57,500 nucleotides of DNA, from the NCBI RefSeq assembly GCF_964340395.1, contig NC_135556.1:16348642-16406141 (forward strand). Direction: 5' to 3'. The notes under the pieces were generated by a model. The model was not told the origin of the DNA, ran no database searches, and saw only the letters and a program-made list of their open reading frames with translations. The DNA comes from Glandiceps talaboti (taxonomy: Eukaryota > Hemichordata > Enteropneusta > Spengelidae). The translations under genes were made by a program, and so were the position numbers. Below, piece after piece: positions 11,587 to 56,980 of the stretch. The first letter of the stretch is position 1. Each line of letters begins with the position of its first letter.

Positions 11587-13573
11587 TGAGTACGTTGGTG
11601 ATAATGTATATGAAATATATTTACAGAGGCATGAAACGGTAAGGGTGTGAATTATTCAGAAAAAGTCTCATAAAACGGAATTCAACATTACAAAGTGAAG
11701 AAGTGTCGTAGCAGATTCAGAGAAAATAATTCAAATCGGAAAGACAATAATCATGTCATGCAGATGAAAATTAGAACAAAGATAGATTCGGCGAACAGAA
11801 ATGATAGTCGTGACACAAACTCCAGTTATCTGAATAATCTTGAAAATCTTACCTGCTTTGCTTAAGTAAAACCAGTTGAAGAGATGGTCGACATATACTA
11901 TAATAGCCCCAACTTCCTTGGTTGCTGACGAAGAGTGTTCACTTGTACTTCATGTAGCACGTGACTATGTTGCTAGGCAACACCATAAAAGCATACATAT
12001 AAATACTGTTTGTCGCATGGCGTATACAGCAAGTAGTTCCCCAATCTAACAAGTCAGGGGTGTAGTATTTGAATACTACGGAAACTCATTGGATGACAAA
12101 CATCAGCTGTCTGCATATTATATGATCACACGTTTTCATACGCGTGCGCCAGATGTCAAAATCAATATGTTAAGCTTTCGGTAAAATAAGTAAAAAAAAA
12201 AGGAAACCAATAATTAACAAAGTAGGAAATAATAATAGTGTTATATCTATTAAATAATTTTCAAAGTTTCCACAAAGCCAACACCCACAAGAAACTGCAC
12301 ATGCCACACTTTAAGACAGCAAGATTGAATGAATATACAGTTTCTTGTGACATTTTTTCTAAATAAAATGAACTTATGTACCACCATAAAGACATCAAAT
12401 GCAGAAATGAAAACATTGGCGCCCACATGTCTGCGTGTATATTTACAGTACGTTTAAATAGTTTATTTCATTTGGACAAAATGTAGCATGAAATTGTTAT
12501 CTTGCTACCTTAATGTAGAATATGCAGTTTCTTATTGGTTTCTTTGTGGTTGTATCAAACAGAACCGTTGAACGGTAACTTGAAACTGGCTGTATAATCT
12601 CCCTGTCTGTCTGCACATCAAGGTTTATTTTGCATGGGGGTGATGTAATGAGTACCTGATTCAATACGTGTAGGCCTAATCCTTTCTCTTGATATCGTCT
12701 CGACGCATTACCACATGGATGGCTTATTTGTCTTGTTCAGATAATCTCACAATTTGCTGTATTGTATTCTTTCTTCATCTTCACAATTTTCAATAGAGAA
12801 TTACCATCTGTTATGTTAAGAAATGAAAACTCGTCCAAAAGAGTCTCTGAACACGACGAAATCAAATTAATACACACGTGTAAATTTTGAAACGCGCGTC
12901 TGGAAAATGTGGACTTAATATCAGGCCTCCAGGCTAGGGCGAGGAAATACATTTTACGAAGTTCATCGATCCGTGTTATGAAGAGGAAACCAGCTAAAGG
13001 CAACATATTTATGATAATCCGACGTCTCTAATTCCCAAGACACAATTTCTCTCAAATCCTTTTTAGAAACGCTTAGGTAATATTAGTGATGAAACTGTTT
13101 TGAATGGCAAACAAGATTTTTCACTTTCATAACTCAGAACATTACATGTAAGACTGGGCGGCCTATACCAATATATAATACATTTAGCCAAGACATCAAA
13201 ATAGTCAAGTATCTGACACCGTAATTGAAATGGTAAAATGGTACACGTTAGGCAGGTGAAAGGTACCGATATTTTACAATTATGTCTTAATGTCATCAGG
13301 GACCATTTCATGGTATTACACTACAAATACTTGTAGGCAATGGATATAAGAGCTCCGTATCGCTTTCTGTTTTTTTAAAAAATGCATTACTGTCCCGGAT
13401 TACTGTGCACTCAACTCGGACTGATTTCCTTCTGTGTTTGGGGTAGTTCACAGGTGTTGGCAGTCACGCAAGACGTTTGAAAACCGATTTGTACCACGTA
13501 ATTATATAGCAAATTGAATGTTTTATAAATCTTACATGGGTTATACAAGTATCAGTATTGACAAGTGGAAAAA

Positions 13574-13576
<3 letters not shown>

Positions 13577-13612
<36 letters not shown>
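13577..13612. repeat. (AC)n microsatellite
   Basis: A run of about 18 AC dinucleotides followed by CTCGCTCGCACGCACAC; intergenic. Confidence 0.95.
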
Positions 13613-13614
<2 letters not shown>

Positions 13615-15473
13615 GCTCGCACGCACACAAGAGCGCGCACTAGAGTGCGCAAAAGCAAAATAGTATTGAATCAGATCTGGTTGACATGCTAATTTCTTTT
13701 TTTATAAATTTTATTTTCTACAAAATAAACAGTCAAGTATTTAGCAAGTAATAATTAAACATTCATCCACACAATTTGTATAATTTCATTAATTTTTCAA
13801 AAAATCTATTACTTCAAAATATCATTCAGTGTATCGACTACTACTTTGTTTTATTTTCCCATCATTCATTGCAATAATCGCCTCCGAGTTCAAAAACAAA
13901 CATCTCAATCAGCTTAATGACCATTCACATTGCAGAATCTTTTCATGCGTTTCATTCAAGGGATGTGAACGTGGACGTTTTGTTGGATAAATGATCAGTA
14001 CAAGCTGGTCGGTATGTCATTATACAAATGTAAATATTGAAAGATATTGTGTCAACATATTATGTCAAAATATTGGAATTTGAAAATAAATCAATGTGAA
14101 TTATCAGCACAAAATAAGTCAATTCACACAGGTAAGTCTAGTCAATCCATACAGATAGTAAATGAGAAGAGGCGTTTTACTCTGGTTGCAGGCTATACTT
14201 GCCTGAAATGATTTTACTCTTTATGAGTAAACCACATTTATCCCGACAATACGTTTCCCCTGAATACATTTGAGTATATGGATACCCGTGTAAGCGATCA
14301 GCTTTAACCATCGAGAGAGAGAATAGACTAGGAACATTAAAACGTATATTTGTTTCAATTGGAGGGAGGCAAGAGATACTCTACAAAGATATATGCACGT
14401 GTCTCTTTTCCTTCAGTTTGTGTCAATAGAATAGAAAGAAAGCCCACAGTTTGACAGCACTCTTTTGCTGAACTATAGCGTCAATAATCACATTGTTCCA
14501 ACCGGTTTCCCCTTTCATTATCCATCTAAGTCTGCCTTGAAGTGGAGAAAATAGACGGCAGAAAAAATATTATATAAATTATTATTTAATAGATGCAAAC
14601 AATTTTCAAGAATCCTATTGATTGTCATAGTTTTGGTTATTACACTGTAATGACAGATGGTTTTGTTTGTATAGACATTGTTAGATGATGCTAAGGTTTG
14701 AGGGTTGTATAAAAACCTCCAAACTGTAAATAGTAGAAAGAAACGCAGGACGAAATCACATCCGATCGATTGTTGACTAGTGGCATTACAACTTATACAA
14801 GTAGAATGCTGCGTCGTGGGCCCAATTTTTACAATGAGATTAATGTGTGATGACCTCCTGTATGAATTATAGACATTCTAGAGTCAACAAAGTCCACAAT
14901 TAGTACATATTCGGCACGGATTTTACAAGAGGGATTTCATAACTAATGATACTAAAAACACCTGTGCTTGTTTTTTTAGATAAATTGCAGAACATGTAAA
15001 TTGCTGGAAGGATGTTTTTTACCTACAGGCTACACGTTATGTCATCATGTTTACTTGTCTTACATGGTTTGTAAATTTCGATGAACAGTTTACAAATGTA
15101 ATAGTCTGGAGCGTCTGATTACACAAAATGCTCACCTGGAATCCATGTCAAAAACATATACGTAATACTTTATGCTTTTGTATGCACGATTATCTGGCAC
15201 CCGACTGTGGACACAGTTTTACGATATAGACGGATTATATTGCTAAACAAGCCTTCATTGAAGAGATAGCCGAACAAAACAAAGTGATGTGCTTTATTGT
15301 CCAACATAGCATGTTAACTTTGTGCCTTTGGCACTCACCGATTTGCATATTTGTGCGGTATATTATAGTATGGCGTGAAAGTATACATTACATGATAATG
15401 ATTTCTCAAATTTGTTATATTTATTTAGACCTAAGAACACAGGAAATTGGTTTATAGTGCAAAGCTGATTTTA

Positions 15474-15725
15474 TCAGGTTTTAGGGCAATTTCCCCCATC
15501 CTGGCCAGATGGGAACAAATTAGTATCCATGTGAACCATAAACCAATTTTGAATAGCTTTAACATTTGTGTTAGCACTGAATGTTATTACATATTTCATA
15601 ACCATTTCTGTGAGTAGGAATAATCTTTCAGTACGTCTGCAAGAAAGTTTAATGCTGCTGTTGAGATGCTCTTTAGAGCATTGCCACTTCAGTACATCCT
15701 GTCCGGATGGTAACAAATCCTATTT
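15474..15725. repeat. Diverged duplicated motif
   Basis: CCATCCTGGCCAGATGGGAACAAATTAGTATCCATGTGA near 15496 and CATCCTGTCCGGATGGTAACAAATCCTATTTCATGTGA near 15696 are related copies about 200 bp apart, suggesting an old tandem duplication or two repeat ends. Confidence 0.5.
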
Positions 15726-16414
15726 CATGTGACATATAATCTGGGTTGAAAAGCTTGAATATTCTGTGTTCATAATAATGTCATTAAATGTTTCCAAACC
15801 ATTTTTGTAAGAATATTTCAGTTCATCTGAAACAGCCAACATTGTTGTTGAGTGGTTTGGATAATACTTCACACGGCCTTTAGAAATGTCATCAATGATT
15901 AACAACAAATATAAAATGTAACATATGATGACACAATGTTAAGGTTCAAACTACACAAACAACTATTTTGTCTAAATTTCACTTTCAGTTTTGTTTAATA
16001 TTTCCACCAGTTGTTAATTGCAATGTAGTGCATTGAATTTCACACATGCATTCTAAAAGTAGCAACTATGTCAAATCTACCAAATATTTCTTGTGGTTAG
16101 GCCTTCAGACTGAAAATCCAACTTTTTGACCAAATTGATCAATAACAAACTCATCTTGCCTTGAGCAAACTTTGTCAAAAAACGTCCTACAAATTTTAAA
16201 TCAATCATCTCAGTTGTTTCGTTTTGGGCTTAATTTGCATATCAATGATGAGCCCAATTCCTTATCTACATATTTCTAGATATTCCTAGATCAAACTAGA
16301 CTAATTTGTGAAGTATTATGGATTGTATGCTCCCCAGGGAGTTGAGGAAGTAAAGGGCCGTTGTGAAACTATACCTGTTGTAAAACAAATGAAACATCAC
16401 GCTGCCATCATATT

Positions 16415-16805
16415 GTCCTATAGTCTAGTTCACGACAGGGACCGTGTTATGTGTGTACTTTATCACTATCCCAGTCTAGTCAATCCCGTTGCTCAAGGTG
16501 TTAAATGTAGTTCAACCCCCATGGTGAGCGAAGCACAAATGGCGCATGTCAGTAGTAATCCATCACAAATTGACAGGCTGTTGTCATCATCGTTCTCATG
16601 TTTCTAGGATCTAGGACTGATATGATATGTATATGTCCAACCAGGACTCCACCTCCAGTGTATTTAAACTAAAATCACATGGGGATGCGACAACACCATA
16701 GGGGGAGCACAGATATCTGTGCTCGAGCAACCTGATTGACTACACTGGGATAGTGATGAAGCACACACATAATACAGTCCCTGTCAGGAACTAGTCTAGA
16801 TTTCT
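16415..16805. mobile_element. Foldback element, about 390 bp
   Basis: The left arm (CTAGTTCACGACAGGGACCG...ATCACTATCCCAGTCTAGTCAATC...GTTGCTC) is repeated inverted at 16720-16803 (GAGCAACCTGATTGACTACACTGGGATAGTGAT...TCCCTGTCAGGAACTAG). The central part has no gene. It is a likely MITE lying just beyond the 3' end of the fusion gene. Confidence 0.82.
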
Positions 16806-16974
16806 ACTTTACTTTCTTGTCAATGTTATCTGGTCCTTTGTCATAGTAGAGTGTGTTCAACTCAGTAAGACCACATCATGAAATAAGAGGTGTGGTTTAT
16901 AAATGAGCAAGGGGCTAAATGTGGATGAGTATGGAAGTTCACTGGACTGGGCATAACTTAAAATTAGCTGGCCT

Positions 16975-49395
<32,421 letters not shown>

Positions 49396-51551
49396 GTGTT
49401 TGAAATCGAGGCAGGGATACCTTTTCTAGTCACATGACAATATTTGATGACATCATCAAATTTGCCGGGACGGGGACACCGGAAATTCAGTTCAGTTCAT
49501 TTGATTAAGGGACGAATATCCGCAGATAATGAAGTCCCATTCGATCATATTTTGATTTATTGCAAATTTTGTTGCATAGATTCGTCCAAGATATTAAATC
49601 ACATTATCATTCATAACATCATCTGTCATGACATAAATGCAAATTAGCAAGTTAAGAAACAAGGAAGTCATACCCGGTATTATATACATGGTGTGGATAC
49701 ATGTATTCTACTTCTGCTTGTGTTTGATACTCAGTGTGCGAAACACCTTGCGATTATCGCGCCAGTGTGGAATTGATGTCCTGTTGAATATTTACAGATC
49801 TTTACAGTTTTGATTAGAAGGTCTTGTAAGTTTACTTGTTGTACATGTAGTAATGTTTTGAAGGGAGGTGGTAAGTTCTATTCCCGGATTGTTCTTGGAT
49901 AGTGAACCATGAATATTGATAGTGCTTTTTATTGAACGGTGGTTCATGCAGAATGTGTGGACAGTATACCATGGAGGTCTCCCCTTATATACCTCCATGG
50001 GTATACCTGCTTGTCTTGTAGATCTGAATGTGTGTGCTGAGTGATAGAGGGACTGTGTGGGAGAATGTTTTCTTTCGCGTTGATTGGACCTGCGCGATCA
50101 CAGAATCGAAGCAAGTGTAATTTTACCCCTTTCATATATAGTTGGCTAAACACGCCTATATTATCGATATTATCGACATTTCATTGCATTCTGATAGAAA
50201 CATTCTGATACATATTTCGGGAAACAAATGCCTGTGTTCGAGCGCGAGGCAAAATCAATTTTGGTGTCAAAATGTGCAGGCCAGGTGTAAGGCTAAAACT
50301 CTTATACCACGTAGTAAATTACCAGGATATTTACCTGGTAAATCATATACAGTATTATATTAATAATGACAAGACTGACACTGATCATGTGATGTGCGCA
50401 TGCCCATGGGTCACTTGATTTCAAATCGTGAGAGCTCGAGCGCCCTACTTTACGCGTATAAAAAGTATTGCATCCAGAAGAACTCTCTTTGGGTAATATT
50501 GAGGTAACCGATTCGCTATCAGGACTAGTTTCCCCTTGACTAGCTGTTGTGTTTCAAGTCACTTTGAAGAAGCAAAGTTTCATAATCATCATATGGTTAT
50601 TCGAGAGAAGGTTATCTTGTGGGTAGACCGTAGAGTACAAAGGTCACACAGGGAGACTATGGCGGAGTATTAAGGCCATATGTATAAACGAACTTCATTT
50701 CGGTGTGTGTGGGTGGGGGGGGGGGGGCACAGGGGCGTGTAATATTTCATAGATTGTTGTTTTTTCAGGTCTAAATATAACAACCTTTTGATTAATATAT
50801 ATTCCTACATGTAAGAGGAAGAGACATAATATTTCTTCATAGTATAGAGATTGATACATTTGTAGCAGCAAGATTCGTACGATATTTTCCTAAGAAAACG
50901 GCATTTTAAGCAATAAGAAAACAACAATCTATGAAATATTACACGCCCCTGTGGGGGTGGGGTCTGGCGTCAATGCGAGTGTTGATCTTCATTTTCGTGC
51001 TTTTACATGTAGCCAAATTTCGAAACTAACACGCCTTCGATGATAAACAGGTTCAGTATACTGAGATGTTGTATGTTGTTGGTAGGTTGCTCCGTGTAAG
51101 TTGATTAAAAATCTTTTAATTATATTCTTAGAGTCACTATAAATGATACATGTATGTAGTGCTGGTTTTCAGGTAGTATTTTAATGTACTACTTACCATC
51201 ATGCTTACTTTACATTCAGCATCGATCGTTGTGGTGTGACCGCTACAATTTTCATCGTGTTTACATCATTAACGTCGATGTCACACTTATGCAGTTCGTT
51301 TAGGGTGGGGGTGGGGGGTTGTCCTAAATGAACGGAGCTCGCTTACATGTATTTAACTTGATGACATGGTGCTGTACTCTACCCTACCTAGGCCTACTCC
51401 ACTCTACCCCTCTTCTCACTCTCCTCCGGAGTCCCTTCCCTTCCCTTTTAGTTTTGCGTCGTCCTACTACATCTATCACCTGATAGGTCTAACCATGTTT
51501 GAGAGTAACATGCATAGTTTTGTCCTTCAGGTGATTCTACGGTCGTAAACA
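49396..51551. other. Head-to-head intergenic region between fusion gene and methyltransferase gene
   Basis: A 2.2-kb divergent region that must contain the upstream controls of both genes. Apart from a foldback element at 50728-50953 I see no clear core promoter motif. Untranslated first exons cannot be placed by reading. Confidence 0.5.
50728..50953. mobile_element. Foldback element, about 226 bp
   Basis: CACAGGGGCGTGTAATATTTCATAGATTGTTGTTTT is matched by AAAACAACAATCTATGAAATATTACACGCCCCTGTG at the other end, so the terminal arms of about 36 bp are nearly perfect. There is a G-run just outside each end. Confidence 0.92.
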
Positions 51552-52981
51552 ATGTCATCAGACGAGTCAGCTGATGGATCAACGGAATGGGAATCATACG
51601 GCGAATCGATTGAAGAGTGGTATAAATGTAGTGATGACATGGCACAGTTTGAGACTTGGATACATACCCGATTTCTTGATATTGTCAGAGAAATTTCTTT
51701 TCCCGCCACAAAGGATGGGCTTCGTGAGGATGTGTTTCGTCATGTCGATGTAGGCTCTGGGAATGGTTAGTACAAGTAATGTAGGCACACAAAAAATGGG
51801 AAAATTCTGATGGTCTGAAAGGGGGGGGGTTCAATGTCATGTAATATTTTGCTCATGATATGAACCAACTTTAAACCCAGGAGCAATCATTTACCAAGTA
51901 CATTTGCAAAATTTCTTGTGACTTCGCTGCAAGAAGTTCTTAAACCTATTTTGAATTATCATGAGGTGGGTGACTGCCGGAGAATGTGTTTGATTGTGCC
52001 ATAATCTGAAGGGTATTGAAGACAATTTTCAAGTTTAAGGGGGGGGGGGCTACAAAAAATTCCCGGGTTCATTTTGGAGGGGCGTGCAATTTTTTTGAGA
52101 TCGCCGAGGGGTCTGCGAAAAAAAGTACCAAAATATTTTTTCCGTAAATTTGACTCATTTTCTGAGCCTGGAAAACTCCATTGTAAGGAGCTGAGGTTTG
52201 TTATATTTCATGATATCATACCATATTTTTTTTATCTCTCTCGTGATATTTTATTTCAAAACTGGTTCAGGTCAAAGATGTTGTCAGTTACTTCAAGAGA
52301 TATTGACTTGTCATAGGAAGGTAATGTGTAGGGGTGTTGAACCTATGGCGGACGAAATGTCAAAGTTAAAAACTTTGGTTACCAGCAAGGGTTTTGATAA
52401 TGTCACATTTGACCTGCGACAACAAACGACCGAGGAATACCAGGTTAGTGATGACTGAATATCACATGATATTGCTTATAATTACCATATTAAACATTTT
52501 GATTCTTAGCATGTATGAATCACCCAAACATAACAGACGTTTGTCCCACGAGTTAGTTACACCTATGCAGTGTAACTGCATTTTGCTCCTTTTTTCAAAG
52601 TCAATTGGTGCCACTGTCAGTGTCATTATACGTTGAACAAAAGATAAATACAGTCAATGTCATTATTCCGTAAAACAATGGTATATAAAATTACATTTAA
52701 GATCATACCATGCATAAATGTGAGATCAAGTACTTTATACATTCACTGAGCTAGTGCATAAATTTAAAGTACAGACTACATACTTCATCATTTGACTATT
52801 GTTATGGGCATGGTCTTGTTGCTAAGCATATTTCCATACACCTTTTTTGAATGTTTATCCACTTTTATACCTATTTATCGGCCCTGTTGTTATTTTTGTG
52901 TTAGACATCGTCATCTGACTGTTGCTAAGGGTGTGGTCATGGTTGCTAAGGCCATTTTCAGACCCATTTGCCATATAGCTG

Positions 52982-53026
<45 letters not shown>

Positions 53027-53990
53027 TTCACCATGTCTATAGCACTACTGCACCTCAGTTCAGTTTGTTAAAAACTTAAAAACCTCTTCTGAACATTTAC
53101 AATGCGTTCATATTTAGGTGACCAAACAGGCGAATCATTATTACATGCTCTAAATGACTGGAAATAAAGTGGTGTGCTCTGAAAACTCTGGCATTATTGA
53201 CTGAATTGCAACATCTCTGTATATCTCACACTTGCATTTCCTCTATAGGACCGTTCTTCTGCGGCATTTGACACCAAGTTTCAGCTGGTTACATTACTAG
53301 AAATGATATTGGTGGTGAAAGATGTTGAAAATACGATTATGCATTACTTTGACAACGAAATGGAAGAAGGATCTGTTATGATAATCACTGTAGTATCAGG
53401 TATGAAGCAGAGTTATTTATTTATTTTACGTCAAAAATATATATTAGAAACTTAAAGCCCAGACAATATTTTGTTACACTGTCAGGCCAATTTCAAAAGG
53501 TGGCATGTTATAGTTATTATGGAAGGCATTCAGTTTAAATTTTGTTTATAATTACAATATATACTTTGTTGTGTAGATTCTAGTTAAAATGATGACGTTG
53601 TGAAATAATCGTAGGATTCAGTGACATGTTATCTTTTCATTTATAGACATTTCGCCAACCTGTCATTGTAAGCCACTAACTGAAGATTTGAGCCCATATA
53701 AGGTAAAGTCATCATCAGCTGTGCGCCAAGCTCTGGAAAAGAACAATGTCAAATACAAAGAAGAACTCATTCCATACAAGGTGGACGTCACGAAGTGTTT
53801 TCAAGATGATAGCCGTGCTGGAATGCTTCTGTTGGATATGATTACCGTCATACCTGAATTTAAAAAGAAGGCCAGTCCTGATTTGTTTCAGAAAGTGTTA
53901 GCTGTTTTACGGTCTCACTCAACCAAAGCCGACGACAAAATATATGCACACTTTGGCTTTGATGTGTTTATTGTATACAAAAACAAGTAG
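51552..53990 (+). CDS. Histamine N-methyltransferase-like SAM-dependent methyltransferase
   Basis: Four exons: 51552-51765, 52271-52443, 53249-53399 and 53647-53990, joined in phases 1, 0 and 1. The predicted protein is 293 residues, essentially the 292 of human HNMT. Motif I DVGSGNG (66-72) corresponds to the glycine-rich SAM loop (SIGGGAG in HNMT). GVEP at 93-96 supplies the acidic residue that holds the SAM ribose. LEMILVVKDVENTI fits HNMT HMIQMLYYVKDIPAT, and MIITVVS fits MLIIVVS. The C-terminal YKVDVTKCF is the counterpart of STMDISDCF. HNMT methylates the imidazole of histamine in the cytosol; residues that would fix the amine substrate cannot be judged here, so histamine itself is not assured. 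An ATTAAA signal lies at 54249-54254. Confidence 0.88.
52982..53025. repeat. (CA)n microsatellite
   Basis: About 44 bp of CA in the intron before exon 3 of the methyltransferase gene. The flank CTATAGCACTACTGCACCTCAGTTCAGTTTGTTA matches that of the CA tract at 20272. Confidence 0.95.
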
Positions 53991-55000
53991 AAGTCGAGAG
54001 TGTCGATTCAAACTATTGTAATGTATGGTACATACAGAGTTCGGGGCGAGTTTTGAAATTATGAAATTTAATTTTACAAATGAGATTGTACATTACAATT
54101 TTAAGGGCAATATAATATATGTTTAACGTTTATAGATTGCCTAATGTTATCAACGTTACTTTCCCTGACATACTTTTAATTTCTAAGCTAATGGTGTTAA
54201 AAGAAATGCCATTATCACAGCCGGTAATTCTTCAGTTTAACTCTTGCAATTAAAGTTGTAAACTGTGTGACTGATACAGCAATATCAATGTAATATCTTT
54301 TGTTCATTATAATTACGTTTGCCCGTGAGAGTTTGACAGAATGCCACGTTATGATGGTTTCCCAGATTGTTAGCAAGATATCTCAAAACAGTTATGGATA
54401 GATTCAGACTAAAGTTTGGGAAAACGATAGCCTATATTGTTTTAGGTTGCAAATCGCTCCATGATATCACACTGACCTTCAGCTGGTGATATTTCTCACG
54501 AATAATACCAAAATCTCTTATAGGTAGTTCAACCTTTTGTAACCATGGAAACATTGGCGTACTATTATTTGTTGGGCACTATACAACTAGTGCATGGTAG
54601 TTCCACCTTTTGTAACCATGGTAACATTGGCGTACTATTATTTGTCGGGCACTATACAACTAGTGTATGGTAGGTCCACCTTTTGTAACCATGGTAACAT
54701 TGGCGTACTATTATTTGTCGGGCACTATATATACAACTAGTGCATGGTAGTTCCACCTTTTGTAACCATGGTAATAATAACTCATCTGATGAGCGCTATG
54801 CCATCCAGTGTATGGTAATACCATTTTTAGTATAAGCACAGTAATGGCGTACTGTCATTTGCCATACACGAGTTTTAGTCTTTCTCCATCATGTTGTAAA
54901 ACCGTTCATAAATCCAGTAGTCCTAATGATACAGAATGTCTTACGAGAAAGGCAATGTGACTCAGTTCCTTGAAATCGCTATTACATATAGTCACTATGT
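53991..55000. other. Tail-to-tail intergenic region
   Basis: 3' flanks of the methyltransferase and glycosyltransferase genes. It contains a 72-bp tandem repeat (54526-54825) and otherwise nothing recognised. Confidence 0.6.
54526..54830. repeat. 72-bp tandem array, four copies
   Basis: TAGTTCCACCTTTTGTAACCATGGTAACATTGGCGTACTATTATTTGTCGGGCACTATACAACTAGTG units at 54526, 54598, 54670 and 54748; the third carries a TATATA insertion and the last decays. Confidence 0.94.
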
Positions 55001-56401
55001 TTATAAGAATCCACTCTTACTCTCAAACCAGTTCACGTTATTTGTGATTTTCCATGATCTCTTCTCAGAAAATTCCTTATAAAAGTTTAGATTCAACTTC
55101 AGGGGGTGGATTGTCCTCCGATTGATTTCATCCGCTAGACATGCAAGAGCCAGTGGGTCGTCATCACCATAAAATTTGTTAGCAAACAGATGCGGTTGTC
55201 TCAGTAACCATGGCAACTCGGAACTTCCCAAGATACACACAGTTCGTATGAAATTTCTTGATTGGCATTCTTCGGTCAGGATGCTCGACTCCCAAATCTT
55301 AGCTCGGTTTATAATGTGATTGACTGGAGAATTCTTCGTGCCAGGTGCATAGGGGAGAACACTTAGTGATTGGTAGTAATGTTCATCTGGGCAATATGTA
55401 TCATTCAACCACTGGTAGTAAGCTCTTGACGTGGGGTCTATCAGTAGAAACTTAACGAAGTCTCTTGTCAAGGCCACATGAAGTTCACCCTTGTAGATTT
55501 TGATATTACTTGGAACGGGCTCGGTTTTCTTAAGATTTGTAACCTCAATGCCCCTTTGTGGTGTTATTCGGAAATGCCAATTCTGACGGTATTTGTTCGA
55601 CCGGCTGCCATCTTCTAATCGATAACTCATGACGTCATTGGTACTGTGAAACTGTCGTAAAATATCAACAATTTCACGATTTGTTTTCAGAGGGAATTCT
55701 TGGCCTGTCAGGTTAATGTAATATTTCCATTTTCTGTCTCGTTTCAGTAGTTCTCTTTGGCATACTCGTTCTGTTTCTAAAACGTAAATTGATGCCCAAA
55801 CAACAGGCACTGATGCCGAAGCTATGAATACGTTATTAAAACAGCTAGCGATTTGATGAATGGCTAGGTGGAAATCTGTGCCTGAACGTTTATCAACATG
55901 GATACAGTAAGAATTCCACGGACGATAAATTGTTCGTAGAAGTAGTTCGACTTGATGTGTCGATTTGTACACCGAAATAGCAAACGACAGTGGAAATTCC
56001 TCTTCTGTGGTTGCCCAGACTTTGTTGTATCCTCGCGCTTGTCGAAATGATGTGCAATTTTGAGCCGATTTGATGAAATATGCGTCGCCTGGTAATCGGT
56101 CTGATAATTTCTTGTTGATGTCGTTGACTTGGATTTGGCTCAATTTCCCCCTTAAAAGCTCATCACATTGCTTTGAGATATTCACATCTTCGACACCACA
56201 GTTATCACATATATTATACTTCTTCGTATCTTCAAGATTTCTAGGACTGATTGCTCGTCCTCGCCAAATTTTCTTTTGCAAATGCGATATTCGAAGTATT
56301 TGTTGACTTAGAAACACTATCATTGCCGAGAAAATGACGAGTCCTAACACTCCTAAAAATATGTTTCTTAAGTTCTTTCGCTTCTTGGACGTTTGCGCCA
56401 T
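55001..56401 (-). CDS. Core-2/I-branching beta-1,6-GlcNAc-transferase-like protein (GT14)
   Basis: A single uninterrupted frame of 466 residues from ATG 56401. Residues 1-10 are basic and cytosolic, about 12-34 form one membrane anchor, and the rest is lumenal, as in Golgi type II glycosyltransferases. Family motifs in order: NCTSF, FPLSFAISVYK, IYRPWNSYCIHVDKRS, IASCFNNVFIAS, VVWAS, WKYYINLTGQEFPLKTN, NDTYCPDEHYYQSL with Glu340 in the place of the catalytic glutamate of GCNT1, RTVCILGSSELPWLLRQPHLFANKF and DDPLALACL. GT14 enzymes add GlcNAc (or xylose) from the UDP-sugar to glycans; the exact acceptor is unknown. Intronless coding is common in this family. The frame stays open upstream to 56425, but only without an ATG. 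Confidence 0.93.
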   Translation of the reverse strand: MAQTSKKRKNLRNIFLGVLGLVIFSAMIVFLSQQILRISHLQKKIWRGRAISPRNLEDTKKYNICDNCGVEDVNISKQCDELLRGKLSQIQVNDINKKLSDRLPGDAYFIKSAQNCTSFRQARGYNKVWATTEEEFPLSFAISVYKSTHQVELLLRTIYRPWNSYCIHVDKRSGTDFHLAIHQIASCFNNVFIASASVPVVWASIYVLETERVCQRELLKRDRKWKYYINLTGQEFPLKTNREIVDILRQFHSTNDVMSYRLEDGSRSNKYRQNWHFRITPQRGIEVTNLKKTEPVPSNIKIYKGELHVALTRDFVKFLLIDPTSRAYYQWLNDTYCPDEHYYQSLSVLPYAPGTKNSPVNHIINRAKIWESSILTEECQSRNFIRTVCILGSSELPWLLRQPHLFANKFYGDDDPLALACLADEINRRTIHPLKLNLNFYKEFSEKRSWKITNNVNWFESKSGFL

Positions 56402-56404
56402 CGT

Positions 56405-56670
56405 CAAATTATTGCATTGTACCAATACACCATTAGATGATCACTGCATTGTACATTGCATTTTACCAATATACCATTGTGTGATTATTGCATTGTACCA
56501 CTACTACAGGGTAATCGTTACATTTTACCAATATACCACTGGGTGACCGTTGCATTGTATCAATATACCATTCGGTGATCGATGCCTTGCACCAATATAC
56601 CACTGGGTGATCCTACAGAACCACTATACCACTTGATGATCACTGCGTTTAATATGCCAATATACGCACT
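56405..56670. repeat. About 38-bp degenerate tandem repeat upstream of the GT14 gene
   Basis: Repeats of ACCAATATACCACTGGGTGATC.TTGCATTGT, about six imperfect copies, ending only a few bases before the start codon. It therefore occupies the probable 5' UTR or proximal promoter. Confidence 0.88.
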
Positions 56671-56919
56671 ACAGGATCTCTGCATGAAACAGCAAAGCAG
56701 AACGAAAAGTAAAAAAGCCAGGTCAGTTTCATGAACAAATAAATTAAAAACCCTTCACTTTCCATCCCAGTTTTGTAGTTATGTAATGTATGTAGATGTA
56801 CATGCCTCCAACCGAACACATCTCAACATTCAATTGCAGACACAAATTCTACCACACGATGTGTGTGTGTATGTGTGCGTGTGTGACCGCCCGCCCATCC
56901 GTCTGTCTGCCTGCCTGCC

Positions 56920-56980
<61 letters not shown>

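Larger units (their letters stand above)
8395..16974. other. Intergenic region between the cyclase gene and the fusion gene
   Basis: About 8.6 kb upstream of the cyclase and downstream of the fusion gene stop. Open frames here are short and match no family I recognise. Repeats found inside are listed separately (segmental duplicate, palindrome, ATGT and CA tracts, foldback element). No tRNA or rRNA gene was seen. Confidence 0.6.

Noticed and set aside
12737-13311. Two minus-strand frames of 80-90 residues
   Set aside because: No recognisable family, no splice context and composition like the surrounding intergenic DNA.
56402-56425. GT14 protein start upstream of 56401
   Set aside because: The frame stays open but the codon at 56425 is TTG, not ATG; the first ATG is at 56401.
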